Assembly: GCF_011516755.1 (NCBI RefSeq)
Contig: NZ_WOSY01000010.1
Location: 97,486-161,485, forward strand
Source: Acetobacter conturbans
GTDB lineage: Bacteria > Pseudomonadota > Alphaproteobacteria > Acetobacterales > Acetobacteraceae
Direction: 5' to 3'
Length of the DNA: 64,000 nucleotides
Below, piece by piece: positions 19,917-28,923 of this stretch (position 1 is its first letter; the number at the start of each line of letters is the position of its first letter). A model generated the notes under the pieces. It was not told the DNA's origin and did no database searches. It saw nothing but the letters and a program-made list of their open reading frames with translations. The translations under genes were made by a program, and so were the position numbers.

Positions 19917-20591
19917 CTAATCCTTAACTTTAAGAAAATTCTTCATCGCATGACGGGCGCTGGACGCATCGGTCCCCAGCCGGATGAGTGCCGGAACCTG
20001 CAAAGGATTGCGTGCCAGCGATGCCAGCAGCCCTCCCATACCCAGCCCGCCATCTGGAGAAAGTGCGATGCCTGCCGCTGGCGGCAGCGTGCGGTCGGCA
20101 GGATCGCAGACGACCCGAAGCACGCCAAAAGGACGCTTCGCCTTCTGTGCCGCGGCCGCCAGAAATCCGCTTTCCATATCCAGCGAGCAACATCCGCTTT
20201 CCATTGCGAGGCGTTGCTTGTTTTCCGCAGTCAGCACCACGACATCGCTGTGCAGGAGAGCTCCCCCGACAACACCCGGAACGCGCTCAGCCCCCAGCGC
20301 CCTGCGCACGGCGGGTGAACAGGGAAAGAGCTTTCCATCCTTCACCACTGCATCCGGTATCAGGATGGTGCCGGGATGCAGGGCGGGATCAAGTCCCGCC
20401 GCCAACCCGAACGAGACGACCGCCGGCACCCCGCACGTCATCAGACGTGCCGCGCCGCGCGCTGCCCCCTCTCGCGTCGCGCCGCTGATGGCAATCGGCG
20501 CTTTCGGGAAGAACTGCCGCAGAAGGGAGGCTTCAGCCTTCAGTCCCACGAGGAAACCAATATCACCGGGGGAATGAAGGTCCGAAGCCAT
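19917..20591 (-). CDS. hpnG: Hopanoid-associated phosphorylase HpnG
   Basis: A 224-residue nucleoside-phosphorylase-fold protein. In the hopanoid pathway HpnG removes adenine from adenosylhopane to give (phospho)ribosylhopane, the step after HpnH. The sequence starts with DIGFLVGLKAEASLLRQFFP, then has VVSFGLAAGLDPALHPGTIL and the conserved SLDMESGFLAAAAQ block that binds the ribosyl group in this fold. It lies directly after shc on the same strand (two bases between the stop and the ATG). It ends the run of hpn genes here: no hpnH is found downstream in the window. Confidence 0.93.
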   Translation of the reverse strand: MASDLHSPGDIGFLVGLKAEASLLRQFFPKAPIAISGATREGAARGAARLMTCGVPAVVSFGLAAGLDPALHPGTILIPDAVVKDGKLFPCSPAVRRALGAERVPGVVGGALLHSDVVVLTAENKQRLAMESGCCSLDMESGFLAAAAQKAKRPFGVLRVVCDPADRTLPPAAGIALSPDGGLGMGGLLASLARNPLQVPALIRLGTDASSARHAMKNFLKVKD

Positions 20592-20593
20592 GA

Positions 20594-22570
20594 TCAGAAT
20601 CCGTAGCTCACTTCCCGCGAATTACTGTTCTCAAGATTGCGGTAACGCGACACGGCAAACAGCGGGAAGAACATGCGATAGCCATGATATTTGAGGTAGA
20701 AGACTTTCGGGAAACCAACCGCGTTATAGGGCTGCTCATCCCATTCGCCCTTCTCATTCTGATGCGTCGTCAGCCACGCAATACCGCGTGCCACCGCCGG
20801 ATCATCACGCCGCCCCACCGCCATCAGGCCCAGAACGGCCCATGCGGTCTGCGATGGCAGGCTCTCCTTATAGGCGCCACGGGGACCGTTCTCGTAGCTC
20901 TCGCAGCCTTCGCCCCATCCCCCATCCGGACGCTGGGTTGAACGTAGCCATTCGACGGCGCGGCCCACCATCGGCTCGTCATGCGACACGCCAGCGGCGT
21001 TCAGCGCGCAGAGAACCGACCATGTACCGTAGATATAATTTGTGCCCCAGCGGCCGAACCACGATCCGTCTTTTTCCTGCTCCGAGCGGAGATAGGCGAT
21101 TCCCCGTTCCATCACTGGCCGGTCTTCCGCATGGCCGAGCTGCGCGAGGAAGGAGATGCATCGGGCCGTTACGTCCGCCGTCGGTGGATCGAGCAGCGCG
21201 CCGTGATCCGCGAACGGGATATGGTTCAGCAGGTCCTTGTCGTTGTCGATATCGAACGCGCCCCAGCCGCCATTGGTGCTCTGCATGCCGATCACCCACT
21301 TGCGGGCCCGGTCAATGGCTTCCGCATTGGCCGGATCATTCTGGCGATGCAGCAACATGCCCACGACCGCCGTATCATCCACATCGGGATAATAGTCATT
21401 GCGGTACTGGAAGGCCCATCCGCCCGGCTCAAGGTCCGGTTTGTTGATCGCCCAGTCGCCTTTGACGTCGAGAATCTGACGTTCACGCAGCCATTCGGCC
21501 GCTTTGGCCATTTTCGCTTTCGTTTTTTCCGCTTCGACGGCGTTCGGCCCGCTGGCCGCTTCCATCATCGCGTGGCCAGCAAGCCCCGTGTCCCAGATCG
21601 GGGAGACGCAGGGCTGGCAATAGACCTCGTCACCATGATCGACCAGCAGCGCGCGGACCGATTCCCATGCCGTATTGGCGCGCGGATCGCTGTCCGGCAC
21701 GCCGAGGGCGCGATACATCATGACCGTATTGGCCATCGCCGGATAAATCGCTCCCAGCCCGTCAAGGCCGTTCAGGCGGGGCTCGATGAAGTCCACCGAT
21801 GCCCTGATCGCCTTCTCATGGACCTTCTTGGGGATCAGCTTCACGGCGGGGCGCAAAACCTGATCCAGAATCTTGAATGCATGTCCCCACCGTGAGCGAT
21901 ACGGACCACGAATCCAGTCTTTCACCTGATCCGGTGGGGTCACGAACAGTTCCTGCACATGAATCCCGCGCGGATTGACCGCAACCGGCTTCAGCGCGGC
22001 GAGAACCAGCAGTGGCGCAATCACCGTCCGCGACCAGTAGGACATGTTCCAGACGGAGAAGAATGCCGAACGGGGCAGCAGCATCAGTTCGATGGGCATC
22101 ACGGGCGTGCCGTACCAGGGAATCTCCCCGAACAGCGCCAGCTGAAAACGGGTGAAGACGTTGCTGCGTTCCGCACCGCCATGCGCCAGAATCGCCTCGC
22201 GCGCCCGTTTCATATGGGGTGCATTGATGTCGTCGCCGAGGCATTTCAGCGCGAAATAGGCTTTTGTCGTGGCGGAGATATTGAACGCACCATCATGGTA
22301 GAGCGGCCAGCCACCATGATCACCCTGAATACGACGAAGATACACGCCGATCTTGTCGTCCAGCGTCTGATCGATCCTGTCGAGGAAGTGCTCCAGCAGG
22401 ACGAACTCGGCCGGAATGGTCGCATCGGCTTCCAGTTCGAACACCCAGTGCCCGTCATCGTTCTGACGACCAGCCAGCGCCGCATGTGCGCGTTCAACCA
22501 CCCGATCCAGTTCGCTCGTCTCCGGTCCGGCGCTCTCGACAGTGGCAGAATTCGTTACATCGTCCAGCAT
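20594..22570 (-). CDS. shc: Squalene-hopene cyclase
   Basis: A 658-residue monotopic membrane enzyme that cyclises squalene to hopene and hopanol. The catalytic acid motif DVDDTAVVG is present (DxDD), and several QW repeats are visible (for example QSTNGGWGAFDIDNDKD, QEKDGSWFGRWGTNYIYG, QRPDGGWGEGCESYENG). The length is typical. It is also called hpnF. It follows hpnE, from which it is separated by about 80 bases, and precedes hpnG with almost no gap, so it lies in the hpnC-D-E-F-G transcription unit. Hopanoids stiffen the membrane and support ethanol and acid tolerance in acetic acid bacteria. Confidence 0.98.
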   Translation of the reverse strand: MLDDVTNSATVESAGPETSELDRVVERAHAALAGRQNDDGHWVFELEADATIPAEFVLLEHFLDRIDQTLDDKIGVYLRRIQGDHGGWPLYHDGAFNISATTKAYFALKCLGDDINAPHMKRAREAILAHGGAERSNVFTRFQLALFGEIPWYGTPVMPIELMLLPRSAFFSVWNMSYWSRTVIAPLLVLAALKPVAVNPRGIHVQELFVTPPDQVKDWIRGPYRSRWGHAFKILDQVLRPAVKLIPKKVHEKAIRASVDFIEPRLNGLDGLGAIYPAMANTVMMYRALGVPDSDPRANTAWESVRALLVDHGDEVYCQPCVSPIWDTGLAGHAMMEAASGPNAVEAEKTKAKMAKAAEWLRERQILDVKGDWAINKPDLEPGGWAFQYRNDYYPDVDDTAVVGMLLHRQNDPANAEAIDRARKWVIGMQSTNGGWGAFDIDNDKDLLNHIPFADHGALLDPPTADVTARCISFLAQLGHAEDRPVMERGIAYLRSEQEKDGSWFGRWGTNYIYGTWSVLCALNAAGVSHDEPMVGRAVEWLRSTQRPDGGWGEGCESYENGPRGAYKESLPSQTAWAVLGLMAVGRRDDPAVARGIAWLTTHQNEKGEWDEQPYNAVGFPKVFYLKYHGYRMFFPLFAVSRYRNLENSNSREVSYGF

Positions 22571-22651
22571 GGCCTGCAGTCATTCCCCCGAAAAACGGTT
22601 TATTCCAGTATGTCCGTAGCGGCAGGACGCCGTCCTGTCATCAGTCTGTCA

Positions 22652-23956
22652 TCAACCGGGCACAGAACCGCGCAGACCAAGAGCCCGTGCGGCCGCGACA
22701 CCAGATCGTATCGATCCATCAATGGTGGCGGGCAAACCCGTCGCCGTCCAGTCACCCGCCAATGCAAGATTGGAAAGGCCGGTCCGCGCGGGGGGACGCC
22801 GTTTGAGCTGAGCCGGTGTGGCGGCGAATGTCGCACGCTTTTCCCAGACGAGGCGCTGCAGGGGCGGTTCCGGGGGAAGCGGCGCATCCAGCAGTCCATC
22901 CAGTGCCTTCCGCACTTCGCCCCAGATCTGACGCCCGAGTTCTTCCGGGTCACGGGCCGCATATCTGTTAGCAGCACTTACCGTCACGGAAACGATGTCG
23001 TTCTTGAGAAACACCCATTCCGTCACTGCGCCGACAACACCAAGGAAACGGGTCTTCGCAAAAGACCCGAGCGGCATGGGTGCCCGCGCAAGGCGGAAAT
23101 GGGCGTTGAAAATGCTCTCGAACTCATCGGGAACGACAAGATCCGGCAGCGCATCCTTCAGCAGACCGGCAGCCACCGGCGCGGTCACCGCGAGAATGAC
23201 CGCATCATCCTCGCCAACCGCAATCCGCTCATCGGGAAACACCAGAGCCGTCACGCGCCCGGCCTGCGTCTCGATCCCCGTGACACGACGCCCGGTGCGG
23301 ACTTCGCCGTGGAGGACCGCAAGATGTGCCAGCGCCGGATCGACCAGACTTTCCGACAGGCCAACTTTGGGAAAACGCGGCAGGCAGGCCCGTCCCCCTT
23401 TTGCCAGCGATTCATTCACGACATGTCCGAGCAGCGCGGCGCTCGCCACATCGCTCGGCGTGTTCAGCGCTGAGATTGAGAACGGATCAAGCAGACGTCG
23501 CGAGAACTCGCCCGGCAGCAACCGCTCCGACACGACCTGCGTCGGGCTGGCGTCGATCAGCCGTTTCAAGCTCAGCAGTTCACCGAGTCTCATGCCCGGC
23601 ACCCGGCGCGTCGCACTGAACACCCACCACGGAATCCGCCCCATCGAAAGATCGAGCGTCCAGTGGCAGGGTTTTTCCAGATCCACGAATGGGAAAATCG
23701 GCTGATCCGGGCCTTGCAGCGTGTCCAGCGCGCCGATCAGGCCGAGATAGCGAAAGACTGCGTCGTTCGCCGTCAGCAGCAGATGGTTGCCGTTATCGAT
23801 CCTGCAACCAAGCTTCCGGTCTTCGTAGGAGCGGGCACGCCCCCCACAGGCCGGTCCGGCCTCGTGCACGATGACATGCTGGCCGCTGCCCGCGATTTCC
23901 ACGGCTGCCGAAAGACCCGACAGACCACCTCCGACAATATGAACCCGCCGCGCCAT
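22652..23956 (-). CDS. hpnE: Hydroxysqualene dehydroxylase HpnE
   Basis: A 434-residue FAD-dependent amine-oxidase-fold enzyme that reduces hydroxysqualene to squalene, the last step of the HpnCDE route. The N-terminal dinucleotide motif is VHIVGGGLSGLSAAVEIAGSG, followed by GGRARSYEDRKLGCRIDNGNH. The C-terminus holds the second FAD contact (LALAGDWTATGLPATIDGSI). Its start lies four bases after the hpnD stop, so the two are co-transcribed. Confidence 0.95.
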   Translation of the reverse strand: MARRVHIVGGGLSGLSAAVEIAGSGQHVIVHEAGPACGGRARSYEDRKLGCRIDNGNHLLLTANDAVFRYLGLIGALDTLQGPDQPIFPFVDLEKPCHWTLDLSMGRIPWWVFSATRRVPGMRLGELLSLKRLIDASPTQVVSERLLPGEFSRRLLDPFSISALNTPSDVASAALLGHVVNESLAKGGRACLPRFPKVGLSESLVDPALAHLAVLHGEVRTGRRVTGIETQAGRVTALVFPDERIAVGEDDAVILAVTAPVAAGLLKDALPDLVVPDEFESIFNAHFRLARAPMPLGSFAKTRFLGVVGAVTEWVFLKNDIVSVTVSAANRYAARDPEELGRQIWGEVRKALDGLLDAPLPPEPPLQRLVWEKRATFAATPAQLKRRPPARTGLSNLALAGDWTATGLPATIDGSIRSGVAAARALGLRGSVPG

Positions 23957-23960
23957 TCAA

Positions 23961-24863
23961 TCAGGCCGCGAATGCCTGAAGGACACCAACCGCCTTGCGG
24001 ATCGGAGACACGGGCGCTTCCGTCCGGACATGATCCCAGCCGCGACGCTCCAGCGCGTTCAGGATGGCGAGGTAGCAGCCGCCCATCATCCGCGCCGGCA
24101 TCATCGCCTTCCGGTCGCACTTCTTCATGTCCTTGAATGCCTGACGGAAATGATCGCGGGCGCGGGCGGCCAGCACCCTCATCACACCAGCCAGCCCCGG
24201 AGCAGCCACCGCCTTCTGCGGGTCCGCCGGAACGTCGAAACGTGCCAGCAATTCCTTCGGCAGGTAGAGACGCCCGATCCGCGCATCCTCGGCGACATCA
24301 CGCAGGATATTGGTCAACTGGAGAGCGCGGCCGAGGTGATAGGCCACGCGCCCGGCATGCTCTGAACTGTCGCCAAACACATGCACCGACATACGACCGA
24401 CGGCGGAGGCGACACGGTCACAGTAAAGGTCGAGCGTTTCCTCGTCTGGCGCGACAATGGGACCATCGGCATCCATCGCCATACCGTCGATCACTGCATC
24501 GAAATCCTTCTGATGCAGCGAGAAAAACCTGATGGAGGCGTGCAGGACGCGATCCAGCGCATCCTCGGTCTTGTCGTCATAAAGACGGGCAATGCGTTCG
24601 CGCCATTCCTGAAGCCGCGCGAGCCGGTCCTTTGTATGCTCCGCCCCGCGCAATGCCGGGGAATCCCCGTCGGCGATATCATCCACCACACGACAGAAGG
24701 CGTAGATCGCATACATGCCATAACGGCGATAAGGGGGGAGGATTCGCATGCCTGCGGCGAACGACGTTCCCGCCTGCTTTACGATCGCCTCGACCCGCGC
24801 CAGATCGACAGGGTCGCAGCCGAGTGGCGTCGGTTCGTCCTGCGTTCCATAAATATCAGTCAT
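23961..24863 (-). CDS. hpnD: Presqualene diphosphate synthase HpnD
   Basis: A 300-residue all-alpha prenyl synthase of the squalene/phytoene synthase family. HpnD condenses two farnesyl diphosphates to presqualene diphosphate. The first Mg-binding motif is CRVVDDIADGDSP, and the second region reads TNILRDVAEDARIGRLYLP. It lies between hpnC and hpnE on the same strand. HpnC and HpnD are paralogues; this one is assigned as D because of the full NILRDVxEDA motif and its place next to hpnE. Confidence 0.94.
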   Translation of the reverse strand: MTDIYGTQDEPTPLGCDPVDLARVEAIVKQAGTSFAAGMRILPPYRRYGMYAIYAFCRVVDDIADGDSPALRGAEHTKDRLARLQEWRERIARLYDDKTEDALDRVLHASIRFFSLHQKDFDAVIDGMAMDADGPIVAPDEETLDLYCDRVASAVGRMSVHVFGDSSEHAGRVAYHLGRALQLTNILRDVAEDARIGRLYLPKELLARFDVPADPQKAVAAPGLAGVMRVLAARARDHFRQAFKDMKKCDRKAMMPARMMGGCYLAILNALERRGWDHVRTEAPVSPIRKAVGVLQAFAA

Positions 24864-24910
24864 GGCATCTTCTCCCGGACGGCTGAGCCGCCTCTTTCCC
24901 GCAAGCCATA

Positions 24911-25849
24911 TCAGTTCGTCCAGGCCTTCAGTGCGGCCAGCCCCGCACGCCCGAAATCACCTCTGGTCAGCGCAACTCGTTCGGCCAGCGGATCGCCCGT
25001 GCGCAGACGCGCCGCCAGCCGATGCGCCAGCCGCACGACCGCGCCGCAATACATCCGCATCCGGCGATCGCGCACCTGATGCAGCAGCCCAAGGGATGCC
25101 GCATTCAACTGGTCCGCCTCATCCAGCATCCTGTCGAAAACACGACGCAGGGCAGGCGTGGTCACATCGCCGCGCACAGCGTCTACCGTCAGACCCTCCG
25201 CCGACAAAAGGTCTTCCGGCACATAGCACCGCCCCAGCTTGCGAAGGTCGGCCTTGCAGTCCTGAAGATGATTCAGGATCTGGAGCGAGGTGCACAGCGC
25301 GTCCGAGGCGGGAAAGGTGCGCTCGCTCTCGCCATGCAGACCGAGCAGGAACCGCCCGACCGGACTGGCGGAATAACGGCAGTAGCGATCCAGTTCGGCC
25401 TGCGTCGCGTACCGCGCTTTCACCGCATCCTCGCGGAACGCCACCAGAAGGTCGGTCGCCACCGTGAACGGAAGTCCCGTCCGCAGCACCATCTCACGCA
25501 CGCGCGCCGCCGACCGGGCATCCTTGCGATCCGGGGCCTGCGCCTGTCCGTGAACGATAGCGTCCATCGCGTCGAGCCGGGCCACCTTCTCTTCGGGACT
25601 CAGCACGTCGCTGTCCGCCACGTCATCGCTGAAACGGGCAAAATCGTAATAGGCGTGAACGTGGTCACGCATTTCCCGCGCGAAGAGCACCGAGGCGACA
25701 GGGAAATTTTCGTCCGTCTGACCTTTCCCCGATGAGACGTCGGGGGCGCGCCACGGGTCGATCCCGTCACGGGCAACCGTGGCCCGAGCGTCCTCGACCG
25801 ACGGTGACTCAGGCTCCGCACGGAGGGGTGATAAAGAATCCGGAAACAT
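24911..25849 (-). CDS. hpnC: Hydroxysqualene synthase HpnC
   Basis: A 312-residue squalene/phytoene-synthase-family enzyme. HpnC converts presqualene diphosphate to hydroxysqualene. The motifs are diverged from HpnD: YDFARFSDDVADSD for the first and NHLQDCKADLRKLGRCYVPE for the second, as expected in HpnC. It begins the hpnC-D-E-shc-G run. The Nudix remnant starts on the other strand just upstream, so the promoter must lie in about 25850-26000, possibly inside the decayed gene. Confidence 0.94.
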   Translation of the reverse strand: MFPDSLSPLRAEPESPSVEDARATVARDGIDPWRAPDVSSGKGQTDENFPVASVLFAREMRDHVHAYYDFARFSDDVADSDVLSPEEKVARLDAMDAIVHGQAQAPDRKDARSAARVREMVLRTGLPFTVATDLLVAFREDAVKARYATQAELDRYCRYSASPVGRFLLGLHGESERTFPASDALCTSLQILNHLQDCKADLRKLGRCYVPEDLLSAEGLTVDAVRGDVTTPALRRVFDRMLDEADQLNAASLGLLHQVRDRRMRMYCGAVVRLAHRLAARLRTGDPLAERVALTRGDFGRAGLAALKAWTN

Positions 25850-26003
25850 GGCGCGGTGGTTTACACGCTCCCGACGTCAATGCCTACACTTGGTGTTCCC
25901 TTCCAGCCGGAGATCGTCCCTGTGTTGCTCTTCTTCACCGAAGGGCACCCGTACTGCCCCGGAGCGCTTTCAGCAGTATGCATCGTCAGGCAGAACGGCC
26001 TTC

Positions 26004-26405
26004 ATGACCCAGACACCTCTCCTCGCCTTGGATGCGGTGCCGCTATTTTCCAACATGACCGGTTGCTGCTGGTGCGCAGGAAGCAGATGCCTGAAGCGAA
26101 GCACTGGGGATTGCCGGGTGGCAAGGTCGATCCTTTCGAGAAAGTCGCCGCTACTGTCGCCCGTGAGATCGAGGAGGAACTGGGGCTGCGGATCACGCCC
26201 CGCACGCTGCTATGCGTGGTGGACCAGATCGACCGCAGCGCCGGGACCCACTGGGTCGTGCCTGTCTTTCTGGTCACGACATTCGCGAACCGGATGCGCT
26301 CAGCGAGATGGAATGGTTTGCCCTGACCTATCTGCCGGAGCCACTTACGGAGGCCACAAGGCAGAGGCGATTGCGGCCCTCTCCGAAGGCAGCAGCGCCC
26401 CCTGA
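26004..26405 (+). pseudogene. Frameshifted Nudix hydrolase
   Basis: A perfect Nudix box is present (GGKVDPFEKVAATVAREIEEELG, consensus G-x5-E-x7-RE-U-x-EE-x-G-U), preceded by GCGAAIFQHDRLLLVRRK. The frame holding it then loses homology after VVPVFLVTTF. The family-like continuation REPDALSEMEWFALTYLPEP sits in a second frame, and AEAIAALSEG in a third, ending at 26405. A likely start, MTQTPLLAL at 26004, is in yet another frame from the Nudix box. Two frameshifts are clear and a third is likely. The one open frame runs 25856-26326, with an unusual N-terminus. Either the gene is decaying or the assembly is poor here. It is oriented against the hopanoid genes, between hpnC and hpnB. Confidence 0.7.
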
Positions 26406-26466
26406 AGTCAGTCCCTGCGCCTTGTTATGCAGGCGCGACAAGCCTGTTCGCAGGGCGTGGACCTAA

Positions 26467-27618
26467 TCAGCCCGCGTGCGTCGGCTCGGTGTAGGCGCGG
26501 TTTTTCCACCGCACACCGCGTCCGCGATGGTGATCGACAGCCGAACCGATCGTCGCCGCCGTGTAGAACACGGCCACTGCGGGCAGCAGGACCGCCCAGA
26601 GGGGCGACATGCGGAAACGGCGCAACGTCGGCAGAAAGGACGCCATCGACGCCACCCAGGCCAGCGCACCGAGCTTGCGGGCCGTTCCCTTGCCGAACAG
26701 CGCCAGCATCACCGGCAGAATCCACACCAGAATCATGCCCAGCACCGTGCCGACCAGCATCAGCGGCGAGTAGCGCAACTGCACATAGGCCGTCCGGGCG
26801 ATCATCTGCCAGATGTCACGGGGATGCGGATAAGGACGGATGGAGCGGGCCAGACAGGAATGGCCGAGATAGATCCGGCCACCCGAGCGTTTGACGTGCG
26901 TGGCCAGCGTGCAGTCGTCGATCAGCGCACCACGCAGGGCAGAAATACCACCAATGCGGAACAAGGCCGAACGACGGATGAGAATCGTGCCGCCAGCCGC
27001 CGCCGCAGTCCGGCTCTTCGGATCGGCGACGCGCGCGAAGGGATAAAGCAGCGCGAAGAAGAACACGAACGCGGGCACGAGCGCCTTCTCGGCAGCAGTG
27101 ACGCAGCTCAGTTCCACCATCTCCGACACCATATCGAGGCCTTCCCGCTCGGCCTTCTCGACCAGCGTGGCGACATGCGCCGGATCGTGTTCGATGTCGG
27201 CGTCGGTGAAGAGGACATAACCGTCTTCGCCCGGACGGTCGGCAAAAGCGCGGGTCACACCTTGCTGCACCGCCCAGAGTTTTCCGCTCCACCCGTCGGG
27301 TCGCGGCCTGCCCTCCACAACGGTCAGGCGCCCGTCCGGATCAGCGAGCGATCGGGCCAGAGCGCCGGTACCGTCCTCGCTGCGGTCGTCCGTCAGGACT
27401 ATCCTGTACTCTCCAGCATAATTCTGCGCCAGAAGCGAAGACAGGGACGAGCGGATCGATTCCGCTTCGTTACGGGCAGGCACCACGACAGTAACCGAAG
27501 GGGCGCTGTCTTTCGGGGAGGCGCGTTTCAGGACCGGTCCGCCCTGCCAGAATCGCCCATGGAATCCCAGCAAAGCCACCCACACCAAAGTCGACAGACC
27601 CGCAAGAAAAACCATCAT
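26467..27618 (-). CDS. hpnB: Hopanoid-associated glycosyltransferase HpnB
   Basis: A 383-residue membrane GT2 protein. An N-terminal helix (MMVFLAGLSTLVWVALLGF) is followed by the GT-A domain, with VTVVVPARNEAESI, LTDDRSEDGTG and the DxD-like VLFTDADIEHD. C-terminal hydrophobic helices follow near residues 290-365. Such HpnB proteins are consistently linked to hopanoid clusters and thought to add a sugar or modify the hopanoid side chain; the exact product is not proven. It starts 11 bases after the hpnA stop, so the pair forms one unit hpnA-hpnB. Confidence 0.92.
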   Translation of the reverse strand: MMVFLAGLSTLVWVALLGFHGRFWQGGPVLKRASPKDSAPSVTVVVPARNEAESIRSSLSSLLAQNYAGEYRIVLTDDRSEDGTGALARSLADPDGRLTVVEGRPRPDGWSGKLWAVQQGVTRAFADRPGEDGYVLFTDADIEHDPAHVATLVEKAEREGLDMVSEMVELSCVTAAEKALVPAFVFFFALLYPFARVADPKSRTAAAAGGTILIRRSALFRIGGISALRGALIDDCTLATHVKRSGGRIYLGHSCLARSIRPYPHPRDIWQMIARTAYVQLRYSPLMLVGTVLGMILVWILPVMLALFGKGTARKLGALAWVASMASFLPTLRRFRMSPLWAVLLPAVAVFYTAATIGSAVDHHRGRGVRWKNRAYTEPTHAG

Positions 27619-27629
27619 CCCCGCCCGTC

Positions 27630-28625
27630 TTATTTCAGCATGCCGGCCAGACGGAACCAGTCGATGGCATCCCGAACCGCTTCACTCGCCGGGCGTGGGC
27701 TGTAACCCAGTTCCCGGATTGCCTTCTCTGACGAGAAGAACATCTTCTTCTTCGACATCGCCAGCATTTCACGCGTCACACGCGGTTCAATGCCAAACTT
27801 TCGGGACAGCCATTCCGAGACCACCGCGACGGGCCAGATAACTTCCTGCGGCAGACGGACCTTCGGAGGCGCCACGCCCGCGATGTCGGACACCATCCGA
27901 AAGAGATCCCCAAGGAAGTAATTCTGGCCGCCCAGAATATATTTCTCACCCACGGTGCCGCGCTCCAGCGCCAGCACGTGCCCCTCGGCGACGTCATCGA
28001 CATGCACGATGTTCACACCTGTATCGACATAGGCGGGCATCTTCCCCGCCGCGCAATCGAGAATCATCTGTCCCGTCGGGGTCGGTTTGATATCGCGCGG
28101 GCCGACCGGCGTGGACGGATTGACGATAACGGCCTGCAACCCGTTATCGCGCACGAGTCGAAGGACTTCCTGTTCGGCGCGGTATTTCGACTTCTTGTAA
28201 ACACCGATGACCGAGTGCTCGTTGACGGGCGTTTCCTCGTCCGAAATCGTGCCATCGCCGATCAGGCCGAGCGCCGCGACGGAAGAGCAATAGACGATAC
28301 GCTCCACACCGGCGGCCTGAGCGGCCAGCATCAGAAGGCGCGTCCCTTCGACGTTCGCGGCCATCATCGGCGCGGGGTCAGGCACCCACAGGCGATAGTC
28401 GGCAGCCACGTGAAAGACGTACCGGCATCCTTCGACCGCCTTCGCAAAGCTTGCCGGAGACGAAAGATCACCCTCGACGAGTTCGGCGGGAATGTCGGCG
28501 ATATTGCGACGGTCGCTTCCTTCCCGAACCATCAGCCTCAGCTTGTGGCCGCGGGTCAGGAGGACCCGCGCCACAGCGGAGCCCACAAATCCGGTAGCAC
28601 CCGTCACGAGAGTCGGCGCGGTCAT
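27630..28625 (-). CDS. hpnA: Hopanoid-associated sugar epimerase HpnA
   Basis: A 331-residue extended short-chain dehydrogenase (NDP-sugar epimerase type). The NAD(P) motif LVTGATGFVGSAVARVLL opens the protein. The active-site pair appears as YCSSVAALG and the Tyr of VYKKSKYRAEQEV (YxxxK spacing). These features and the neighbouring hpnB identify HpnA. It is the first gene of hpnA-hpnB and is divergent from hpnL, with a 298-base region between them that should hold both promoters. Confidence 0.93.
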   Translation of the reverse strand: MTAPTLVTGATGFVGSAVARVLLTRGHKLRLMVREGSDRRNIADIPAELVEGDLSSPASFAKAVEGCRYVFHVAADYRLWVPDPAPMMAANVEGTRLLMLAAQAAGVERIVYCSSVAALGLIGDGTISDEETPVNEHSVIGVYKKSKYRAEQEVLRLVRDNGLQAVIVNPSTPVGPRDIKPTPTGQMILDCAAGKMPAYVDTGVNIVHVDDVAEGHVLALERGTVGEKYILGGQNYFLGDLFRMVSDIAGVAPPKVRLPQEVIWPVAVVSEWLSRKFGIEPRVTREMLAMSKKKMFFSSEKAIRELGYSPRPASEAVRDAIDWFRLAGMLK

Positions 28626-28923
28626 GAACTGGAATCCCTCTCTGGCACACAGTTAATACGATATCGTCCTGCTTTATCCTGATGTCGCAAGTTTGCGCCA
28701 GTCCCGAGCGGGTATCGAAAGACGTGAGCAGGCTGCACTGGCGCGGGTGGATAGGGTGGTGTAAAGGCTTCGCCCTGTTTAGAGAACGAGCCGCGCACGC
28801 CGCGAAAAAGCTCGCATTTTGTCTTTTCCGGGCAGGCCCGCTGCAGGAAGCGTCGCCTGTCACGGACCCCATCCAGGGTCCGACGGAAGGGATGGGCTGA
28901 AACTGACGGACGGCACGACGCCC
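28626..28923. promoter_or_regulatory. Divergent hpnA / hpnL intergenic region
   Basis: About 300 bases without a supported gene. It must carry the hpnA promoter (to the left) and the hpnL promoter (to the right), but no clear consensus elements were found. The right part (28819-28923) is open in the hpnL frame through a TTG at 28819 and may belong to that gene. Confidence 0.4.

Noticed and set aside
21959..23473. 504-codon open frame opposite shc and hpnE
   Set aside because: Shadow of two well-identified hopanoid genes and it crosses their intergenic gap.
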